Shown here: piece after piece, positions 1 through 7,275 of the stretch
Position numbering within the stretch: the first letter of the stretch is position 1
Layout of the letters: every line of letters starts with the position of its first letter
Origin: Methanobacteriota archaeon
GTDB taxonomy: Archaea; Thermoplasmatota; Poseidoniia; Poseidoniales; Poseidoniaceae
Assembly: GCA_002719475.1 (NCBI GenBank)
Contig: PBHQ01000003.1
Span: forward strand, 23,507 to 36,143
Reading direction: 5' to 3'
DNA length: 12,637 bases
Notes under the pieces: generated by a model
What the model saw: the letters and a program-made list of their open reading frames with translations, nothing else
Database searches by the model: none
Told to the model about the DNA's origin: nothing
Position numbers and translations under genes: made by a program

Positions 1-3000
1 TGAGCCGCTCCAATTTGGAAAATCCCATTTTGTTTCTTTCGAGGGCCAATGACTGATTGTTCAACCATCTTTTCTCCGTTGATATATGAGGTCATTTTAG
101 AACCATCATCAACGATGGCATAATGGAACCAGGAATTTTCATTTATTTCTCCGAAATACGTATTTTGCACAGTATTTTTCTGTTGAGCGTCAGTATGATT
201 GCTTCTCAGTATCCAGTTACACTGGTGCAAATATCTTTCAGGTCTGTTATACCAAAGCATTAGATTTCTACCTTCTCCTGAGAAGAATCCTCGGCCAAAT
301 AGACCTTCCCATTTTTGATTTCCCGAAAATTCATCAATCTTGATCCACCCTTCAATGGTATACTCTTCTGACCATAGTGAATTGGAATTAGCGACCTCAA
401 ACCATGAAGTCTGATCAAATTGTATTGCATCAATCTTGACTGCTGGATGGAGGTGAATTCCATATGCTCCATCCGGGTTTTCTTTGTGAATGACAGAAGA
501 TCGTCCTTCTAGATTTTCAGGATTTACCCATGCTTCCATTGTAAGGTCTTTCTTTCTTGTGAAGTGTTTAACTTCGATTGGATCGGCTGTAAGGACATCA
601 TCTTCACCATCGAACCAAAGGCTTTGGCCGGGCTCGTCCCCAACCCATTTTGCTGATTTGGTTCTACTACTCATTGAATATGAACCATTTTTGACTAAAT
701 CTCCGTTTGCGCATCCACTTGCTAGGAATGTCAGACTTCCTCTACCTAGGCTAAGGGAAGGTGGAACAACAGTATTATCGAGGTCATATCCCATCGTTAC
801 TGCTTCGGTTCCAACTGGAGTGGAGAGGCTATATTCTTCCACAGAGATTTCCTTTGAACCGTATGGAATGTCTGAAGAAACCGTTAATTTGTCTCCACTT
901 AATGTACGAATAACGAAACCTTTCTTTATCGGATAAGATGTTGGTGAATCTATCTTTAGAGTGGTGATTGATGACCCCGGCTCAGAAACTGTTCTTCCAA
1001 TATAATACGGTCTGAGATCTACGCCATTCAGTATTCTTGCGAAACGCACGGCGTCTCTTGGGATTTCATTCCATTTCTCTTGGAAACCAGCTGGATTAGA
1101 AATCACTAGTGTACATGTTTCACCACTACTTCCATCACTAATCAGTGCACTAGCCTCATCAAATTCGGTATCTAGTGACCTTGCAATTAGGCCCATTCCG
1201 GCGCCTTCTTCGTCACCAGATGTAGTTTCTATTTCGACTCTTACTCTACTTGAATTGATATCGTAATATGCAGAGAAAATTTGGTCTCCTTTACCCTTGA
1301 AGTATAGGATTAATTTTCCTGATGCTGACTCATTTATTGTGGGTGCTTCAGAACTCCAAGCAAAGCCCATTAGGCCTGCGGAAATAGTTAACCCTGCAGG
1401 ATCAACATGCACTAGGCTAAGTGGCAGAGGTGGTACCGAAGGAGCATGCGCCTTCCTAGCAAAAATTATTGCTTGCTCGGCACCTGCTAACTCGCTTTTC
1501 TTCTTGTTTAATTCTGCAACCTTTGCATCTCTTTCAATCTTCATCTCTGCAACTTCATTTTTGAGGATATTTATCTCTTGATTAATAACTTCTAACTTAT
1601 TTGTGATTTTCCTTATCTCAGTAGACAAATTATCTACTTTTAGGTGCTCAGCAGTCGAATTACTGTTCAAAATAGCAGTATCAACAGCAATTTGGAGGTT
1701 ACAAGAAGCGATCAATAGACTATAACTCCAAGGGCGATGAATCTTGATTGAAGAGAATGAATTGTTTTTGAAATCTCCATGATTTACGCTCCAATGTCTT
1801 TTGAAGATCCACCATCCCGAAGAATGTCTGGTAGTCCATGCTGAAGCAGAATTTCCACCATAGAATGTAGAAACTTTTCCACTATAGTTAGAATGTTCAT
1901 AAGCCTTAATCTGAACCTCTTTTTTGGGCCAACTAATTGAGGAAATTCGGTCATTCCAACTTCCCAGGTTAGATTTTGCCTCACCAGTTTTCATGGTAAA
2001 CTTTGCACCAGTCTTATTTGAACTATCATAGAATTTCACTTCTCTTTTCTCTTCTAGAGATTCTTTGGTCTTTTTCAATGCAGCCAGTCTCTCTTTGATT
2101 ACTTGCACAGCTTTTGTCAACTTTTCCTTAGCACTTTTCAATTCCTTGTTCTTTACAACAAGAGAATTTGCTAATGTAGTCTTGGATTTCTCCTTTGAAA
2201 CGATTTGAATATTCTTCTTTTTGATTCTATCATTGCAGATATCAACTTCACCTTCAAGCCGATCTATTTGATTCTCGATTGCTGGTAAAGCCTGAGTTTT
2301 GTCATCTAATTCATCAAGTAATCGAGATAGTTGCCCTCCAAGTGGATCTGCAGAAAGTAGATGTTTAGGCGTCAAGGTGTCCGGTGCTAAGGCCAATCTT
2401 CCTTTGTCCGAGATTCCAAAATCTAGGGAAAGGATATATGGGCGCTGAATTTTCCTAAGAGTACTTGCCATTTCCGAGCCCGGCATAGCTATCGACATTT
2501 GATATAACGACTTATTTTCCAAAGAATCTTCTTGACATTCTAGAATTCCGAATCTATCACCAATCCACGCTTCCACAATCTTTCTTTCTTCATCATCAAG
2601 TGCTCGATTGTAAACCAATACCGATAGAACTTCTGCACCATTGAATTTACTGTTATTTACAGCATTTTGCCCTTCGCCGATGCATAATCTACCTGGTGCG
2701 GCAACTCCTCCTTCCTCACCCATTGACACCCCATTTACATGACAGGTACCTGTAGTTCCACTAAGTGTTGCGCTGGTAAGAGCAATTGTATTCCTAGCCG
2801 TTGGCGTATTTACCTTGCCAACCCAACCGGGGGTTGCTTTTCCACTATGTTTGATATGCCATCCTCTCATTAATTTGTCTCCATGGCATAGACCTAGTAG
2901 CCATTCATGTGTATCCAATGACCCGAGAGTTCTGTTAGCTCCCGAGAAGTCCTTGTCAACTAGGAAGATTGTGTGATCCTCCTTAAGGTTTAGATTGTCT

Positions 3001-5528
3001 GGATATCTTAAATCTGCACCATTTGGAATTTTTACTCCTTGGAAAGATCTAGCATTTTGCTCGATATCTATTTTTGTAATTGAACCAGCCTTGATTACAA
3101 TGTGGTTGTTATTTCCAGATAGGTCGTTCCACCTGTCTTGATTTAGTGATTCAGCAGTCTGGTATGCCAACAGACCGTCTTGTATTGGGGGCATCATATC
3201 AGGGCCTCTAGTAGAAATTGCTAGCATTAATCTAGGCTTCTGCTTCATCGGTTTCTCAGAGCCATCACCCCCCTTCATCGGAACTTGGTTACTGTACACA
3301 GTAGCGTCCATTCCACCAGCCTCCCAATCTGGAATATATCGGTTAGAGAATGAGAAACTAGAACGACGCATGCCTGGATGATCGGATACTGGGGCAGTAG
3401 AATTAATCCATTGAGGGTTACCATTAATAGTTCCGTGAATCGGATTTTCTGATTGATCGAAGAGGTCTTTTCCTGCTGCTTCGTCAAATCTGAAATATCC
3501 GCTCAAGCCAGGTTCATCGCCAACCAATCTATGATTCCTGAACATATCTAGTTGGGACTTGCTTCTGCAATGGTTCCAAATCCGCATCTCATCTATTCTA
3601 CCTTTGAAATATCGATTATTGTAATTCCCAATATATAGTGGTGCATCACTTCCATAATCTGCTGAGGCAGTATCCTCGGAATCAAGAATTCCGTCGATGA
3701 AAATCTTACGTTTCTTTGTAGTTGAATCATAAGTGAAAGCAATATGGTGCCATAAATCTAGAGGGACTGATTGAGTACCAGACAAATCATCTGAATAGAA
3801 GCCAAAATGTGCCTTTCCATTTCTGAAACCAAATGCTGCAGTGTTGCTTTTCCCTTTAACAGTAACATTTCCGAGTATAAACTCATCATTACTTTCTCTT
3901 TCCAGCATCACCCAAGCTTCTACGCTGAATGAGCCATTCATGTTGTAATTTGTAGGTAAGCCAATTTCGATACAATCTCCATCTCCGTCGAGTTTCAAAC
4001 AAGACTCTGCATATTCTGGAGGGCTGAGGATTGGCACCATTGGGAGACTTGTGTATGGACATTCTCCAGGTTTAGTTTCATGTACTGAGTCCTCAAATTT
4101 TGGATCTGGACTTGTGTAAATAACAGTCCCATGGGTATTGATCAATCCGTCCTTTTGCCTTTCTACGTTGAACGAATCAATCCTACGAGAAAACGGATTG
4201 TGAGCGAAGAATTGCCAACGTGTTATATCTGTCTGATTCGTAGGTAATAGGTTAACTGTGAATCTTCCCTTTTTACATCTTAGGAATGTTAATTCGTGAG
4301 TTGGCTCATGGAATTCTATCCCATTCATGTCCTTGGTGCCAAGGCTATCCTTTCCTCGAGCAGGGACAGTTTCGTTTCTACTTCTCTTGAAACGTACCTG
4401 TTTGCATAGTGCCATCTTCTCTCCTTGAAGCAAGAACCTATCGAGAAGGACAGTTGGCTCAGCAATCATAGGGAGATTGACTTTGAATGGATTTTCTGCT
4501 GACCCGTTCCCTGTTCGATTGTAGATGTCACCGGCATGGCCCAACAATTGGAGGCTGAGGGAATTATCTTCCTTCTTGTTTGATTTGGTAGAACTAGATC
4601 TGTAAGCTTCAAACATTGAATTTGGCTCAGATCCCGGAATGCCAACCATGTAATGGACATGCCGTCCCCTAGAATCTACTCCCTTGCCACTTCCACCGCA
4701 ATATCTCATCGCCCTCCTTACATCTTTTGTCATGCTGCATGCGTCATAAGTGACTACAACAACCAAACATCGTGTATTCAGTGACTCAATCTTTTGCTTG
4801 AATGCCGCACATTGATTTACACTATCTCCATAGGTATCGAAGCTTTTTTGTTCAAGTAACTCAAGTGAATTTCTGTCAAACACCAATAAGTTGTGCCCTC
4901 TCTTGTTGATGGAATATGTGTCATTACCTACCTTGACCTCAGCAGCACCTACGTTGTATGAACTATTGTTATGTGGATCAAATCTAGTCGCCTTGATACT
5001 CAACTCTGTGATGTCGGATGTTTCCAATTCTGTGAATAGATTGGCATCATGATTTCCAGCTACCGATTGTCTGAACAGATATATGTGTTGATTATCGCTA
5101 ATCAGTTTGAACGGAGCTTGGTCAGTAAATCTTGAGGTTGTTGAAAGATGATGGTCTAGTTCCATTGTTCCAACTGCTGCTAACTCTTGGGAGGTAACTG
5201 CCTTTCCATTGGATTTAATCTTGGGAACTGATTGATTTCCAATGGCCGCGTGTCCTACTTTCTGAATCTCGTTTGGAAATGGTAGTGGTCGAGGAAACCC
5301 GTCCTTGTCATTTGATTCTGAATCCGGCCATGCTTCGACATCTAGTTTACCAGTATGAAGTTGAGAGCCAGTATCTCCCATTACGGTATACCAAAACTTG
5401 TTTCTGTCATCAAGAGCGACTGCAACAACTTTGCCTTTGTGAGATACCATGGCGCTTTGCGTGAATTTTCGTCCACTAGACTTATTCTTGTGCGTGTAAG
5501 TTTTTGTCATCGTTTCCATCAGTGTCAT
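1..5528 (-). CDS. Giant ILEI / LamG / beta-gamma-crystallin multidomain protein (C-terminus beyond window)
   Basis: An open frame of 1842 codons with no stop runs off the left edge, so the C-terminus is missing. Reading the codons by eye shows, in order: residues ~175-300, a FAM3/ILEI (PANDER-like) domain with the core RGHNLLVFD...SFDTYGD (F230-D231-T232-Y233); ~365-480, a beta segment (LLDRFLLQ, VRFKRSR, GRFTVNLLPT, RWQFFAHNP); ~510-710, a LamG jellyroll (FSVEAWV, LWHHIAFTYD, IDEMRIWN); ~767-995, a second jellyroll; ~1063-1160, a coiled coil; ~1160-1265, a beta/gamma-crystallin domain; ~1277-1358, a second coiled coil; ~1360-1630, an unrecognised beta-rich part; ~1636-end, two more LamG modules. 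Jellyroll and crystallin folds suggest carbohydrate binding or adhesion, but this is inference. No signal peptide or membrane segment is visible. The ATG at 5526-5528 overlaps the upstream stop codon as ATGA, with a G-rich stretch 10-14 bases before it. Further in-frame ATGs lie 3 and 6 codons downstream. I am confident of the gene and folds, not of the function. Confidence 0.9.
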   Translation of the reverse strand, partial: MTLMETMTKTYTHKNKSSGRKFTQSAMVSHKGKVVAVALDDRNKFWYTVMGDTGSQLHTGKLDVEAWPDSESNDKDGFPRPLPFPNEIQKVGHAAIGNQSVPKIKSNGKAVTSQELAAVGTMELDHHLSTTSRFTDQAPFKLISDNQHIYLFRQSVAGNHDANLFTELETSDITELSIKATRFDPHNNSSYNVGAAEVKVGNDTYSINKRGHNLLVFDRNSLELLEQKSFDTYGDSVNQCAAFKQKIESLNTRCLVVVVTYDACSMTKDVRRAMRYCGGSGKGVDSRGRHVHYMVGIPGSEPNSMFEAYRSSSTKSNKKEDNSLSLQLLGHAGDIYNRTGNGSAENPFKVNLPMIAEPTVLLDRFLLQGEKMALCKQVRFKRSRNETVPARGKDSLGTKDMNGIEFHEPTHELTFLRCKKGRFTVNLLPTNQTDITRWQFFAHNPFSRRIDSFNVERQKDGLINTHGTVIYTSPDPKFEDSVHETKPGECPYTSLPMVPILSPPEYAESCLKLDGDGDCIEIGLPTNYNMNGSFSVEAWVMLERESNDEFILGNVTVKGKSNTAAFGFRNGKAHFGFYSDDLSGTQSVPLDLWHHIAFTYDSTTKKRKIFIDGILDSEDTASADYGSDAPLYIGNYNNRYFKGRIDEMRIWNHCRSKSQLDMFRNHRLVGDEPGLSGYFRFDEAAGKDLFDQSENPIHGTINGNPQWINSTAPVSDHPGMRRSSFSFSNRYIPDWEAGGMDATVYSNQVPMKGGDGSEKPMKQKPRLMLAISTRGPDMMPPIQDGLLAYQTAESLNQDRWNDLSGNNNHIVIKAGSITKIDIEQNARSFQGVKIPNGADLRYPDNLNLKEDHTIFLVDKDFSGANRTLGSLDTHEWLLGLCHGDKLMRGWHIKHSGKATPGWVGKVNTPTARNTIALTSATLSGTTGTCHVNGVSMGEEGGVAAPGRLCIGEGQNAVNNSKFNGAEVLSVLVYNRALDDEERKIVEAWIGDRFGILECQEDSLENKSLYQMSIAMPGSEMASTLRKIQRPYILSLDFGISDKGRLALAPDTLTPKHLLSADPLGGQLSRLLDELDDKTQALPAIENQIDRLEGEVDICNDRIKKKNIQIVSKEKSKTTLANSLVVKNKELKSAKEKLTKAVQVIKERLAALKKTKESLEEKREVKFYDSSNKTGAKFTMKTGEAKSNLGSWNDRISSISWPKKEVQIKAYEHSNYSGKVSTFYGGNSASAWTTRHSSGWWIFKRHWSVNHGDFKNNSFSSIKIHRPWSYSLLIASCNLQIAVDTAILNSNSTAEHLKVDNLSTEIRKITNKLEVINQEINILKNEVAEMKIERDAKVAELNKKKSELAGAEQAIIFARKAHAPSVPPLPLSLVHVDPAGLTISAGLMGFAWSSEAPTINESASGKLILYFKGKGDQIFSAYYDINSSRVRVEIETTSGDEEGAGMGLIARSLDTEFDEASALISDGSSGETCTLVISNPAGFQEKWNEIPRDAVRFARILNGVDLRPYYIGRTVSEPGSSITTLKIDSPTSYPIKKGFVIRTLSGDKLTVSSDIPYGSKEISVEEYSLSTPVGTEAVTMGYDLDNTVVPPSLSLGRGSLTFLASGCANGDLVKNGSYSMSSRTKSAKWVGDEPGQSLWFDGEDDVLTADPIEVKHFTRKKDLTMEAWVNPENLEGRSSVIHKENPDGAYGIHLHPAVKIDAIQFDQTSWFEVANSNSLWSEEYTIEGWIKIDEFSGNQKWEGLFGRGFFSGEGRNLMLWYNRPERYLHQCNWILRSNHTDAQQKNTVQNTYFGEINENSWFHYAIVDDGSKMTSYINGEKMVEQSVIGPRKKQNGIFQIGAA

Positions 5529-7096
5529 ACATATCGTCCCCCAGATGTCTTTTTCGTTTCGTTACTCATAGTATCTTCACCTGAACTTGTGGGAGGTTCA
5601 GTTGAGGGCGGAGTTGTTCTAGGCATTTGAGGGGGCATAGGTGGCGGATTCATTGGAGGCATAGTCTGTGTATCATCCATTCCTGATGGTGCGATTGGAG
5701 GAGTTCCAGTAGGTGGTTGCATCTCACTGGTTTCCATACTTGGAGGAGGAGGGGGTGGAATGTTTTGTTCGATGGTTGTTTCATAATCTTCTTGGCCGTA
5801 ATTAGGATCATCCATATTGAAAACCTCAGGTTTGAAATCAGGATCAAAATCAATTTCAATCTCTTCCTCAGGTTCTTCCAAGGGGATTGGTATGGATACA
5901 ATTACTGTTGTATTTGTCAAGTCATTTCCTTCACTCGTGGAAAGGTATTCTTGCAAATATTCTTCATCTAGTTCTAGAACTTGGCCATTATTGTCCTCTC
6001 CATGTTCCTCAATTTCAGGAGGGGAGATGCCATTTATTTTCTCAATCTCTTCAAGAACATTTCCAAGCTCAGAAGAATTTGAAGCAGAGCCTTGGATGAA
6101 TGGAGCCTTAGCTTTCTTTGCTGGAATAAAACCACCTCCAATACTTGAAGCGGAATTTTGTCCACCTGTTTGATGTCTAGCGAACTCTGTTTTGGAGAAG
6201 GCTGCAAGAACTCTATCTCTGGAATCAGTTACTAGTAATGAGTTCCAACCTCCCTTAGAACTAGATTCCTTTACCCGAGAGAATAAACTCTCTTCAGACA
6301 TATTCAACCAAGCGATATCTAGATGTTTACTCTCACTCAACTTCATTGGTTTAGGAGCCTGACCTGATGCTAGAATCTTCAGAACTGTTCGCACATTTGC
6401 AGTTCCACTTATCTGATTAATGAATAATGAACTAAGCCCTTCAGTAATATCCTTCTTTGATAATTTACTGACTATTGCTTGTCCGTTGATATTGAGAACA
6501 AGTGAATCGATTAGTTTACCAAATGTCTGATGCGGGTGCAAGATCATAGGCTTTGAAGCGAGGATTCCTGTTGAGGGATCGGGCTTTAATAGATTAGATA
6601 GAGTTGCAGAAGGCCCATGTCTAATAGTTCGAGTTTCAGAGGGAGGGACTCGACCGCTAACTAGTGCTCTAGCTTCTTGGAAGTCCCCCATAGACATGAA
6701 ACCAACGAATGTTCCATCATCCGCTCGCGCTATGACTCCATAGGGTTGTTTTTCGGTAATCTCATTCACTACTAATTCCAAAGGTGTGCCAACATGATAT
6801 TCTAGTAGCACGCTTTTCATTGCTTTAGTTATCGAATGTTTTCCGCTGATTCTCTTTTTTTCATCTAGAGAATGCATTAGGGTCTCAAGAGAGATTATTC
6901 CAAGAACTTTCTCTTTCTTTCCACCTAGGAAAGAAAACATCCCTTTCTTCGCCACACCTTCGTAGATTAGTATGTTATGTTCAGGATTTTCCAAAAGTGC
7001 TTTGGCTGCATCTGAAACTTTGGCCGAAGGAGGCAATAGTATGTGTTCATCATGAAGGTCAAGAGCACCGAGCGGCAACTCTGAATTGGACGACAT
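5525..7096 (-). CDS. CBS-domain (Bateman) protein with acidic, proline-rich tail
   Basis: This encodes 523 residues. Residues ~18-145 look like a pair of CBS repeats: SAKVSDAAKALLEN, then VLGIISLETLMHSL, then VGTPLELVVNE followed by DDGTFVGFMSMGDFQEA. Residues ~180-310 resemble a second, weaker pair (MILHPHQTFGKLIDSLV; WNSLLVTDSRDRVLAAFS). CBS pairs usually bind adenine nucleotides or S-adenosyl ligands and act as energy sensors. From ~320 the chain turns low-complexity: an acidic stretch around 405-418 (EEPEEEIEIDFDPDF), a PPPPPP run near 445-452, then a Met/Pro/Thr-rich tail ending GGRYV. No catalytic domain, signal peptide or membrane helix is present. The gene is translationally coupled by a four-base overlap to the giant LamG/crystallin gene, so the two products probably work together, perhaps with this one as regulator or assembly partner (inference). 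The ATG at 7094-7096 is the first in the frame; a T-rich box on the minus strand about 26 bases upstream (7120-7126) would suit a leaderless transcript. Confidence 0.82.
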   Translation of the reverse strand: MSSNSELPLGALDLHDEHILLPPSAKVSDAAKALLENPEHNILIYEGVAKKGMFSFLGGKKEKVLGIISLETLMHSLDEKKRISGKHSITKAMKSVLLEYHVGTPLELVVNEITEKQPYGVIARADDGTFVGFMSMGDFQEARALVSGRVPPSETRTIRHGPSATLSNLLKPDPSTGILASKPMILHPHQTFGKLIDSLVLNINGQAIVSKLSKKDITEGLSSLFINQISGTANVRTVLKILASGQAPKPMKLSESKHLDIAWLNMSEESLFSRVKESSSKGGWNSLLVTDSRDRVLAAFSKTEFARHQTGGQNSASSIGGGFIPAKKAKAPFIQGSASNSSELGNVLEEIEKINGISPPEIEEHGEDNNGQVLELDEEYLQEYLSTSEGNDLTNTTVIVSIPIPLEEPEEEIEIDFDPDFKPEVFNMDDPNYGQEDYETTIEQNIPPPPPPSMETSEMQPPTGTPPIAPSGMDDTQTMPPMNPPPMPPQMPRTTPPSTEPPTSSGEDTMSNETKKTSGGRYV

Positions 7097-7275
7097 AAAG
7101 TCCGCTTTTGGGGCGACCTAAAAAATGATTTGCCGTCAAAATTACAAATCTAATGAAAAGATTAGTTTGTATAGTAAATTATTGACTAATTTTGGAAGAT
7201 GATTTATTACACAAGATTTTATTCCTTTCTCAGTTAATGCTATCGTTGATATGCCTTGGACGTAAACCAACTCAC
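7097..7275. promoter_or_regulatory. Divergent AT-rich intergenic region with small inverted repeats
   Basis: This separates the minus-strand CBS gene from the plus-strand nuclease gene and must hold both promoters. Plus-strand TATA-like sequence occurs at about 7168-7178 (TTGTATAGTAAAT); on the minus strand there is a T-run at 7120-7126, about 26 bases before the CBS start. Two short inverted repeats are visible: CTAAT (7150-7154) with ATTAG (7161-7165), and that same ATTAGT with ACTAAT (7185-7190). They could be an operator or simply AT-rich chance. The nuclease frame stays open back to a TTG at 7192, so part of this region could be coding if that start were used. Confidence 0.35.

Noticed and set aside
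260..5630. Several small frames on both strands inside 260-5630
   Set aside because: All lie in other frames of the giant minus-strand gene, which shows continuous domain signatures; their translations have no recognisable family.
5650..6173. Overlapping plus- and minus-strand frames of 70-118 codons
   Set aside because: They shadow the low-complexity tail of the CBS gene, whose acidic and proline-rich codons avoid stops in other frames.
7192..7275. Upstream TTG start for the nuclease
   Set aside because: It would add 28 hydrophobic residues without family resemblance, and the TATA-like box lies too close to it to allow transcription of that start.
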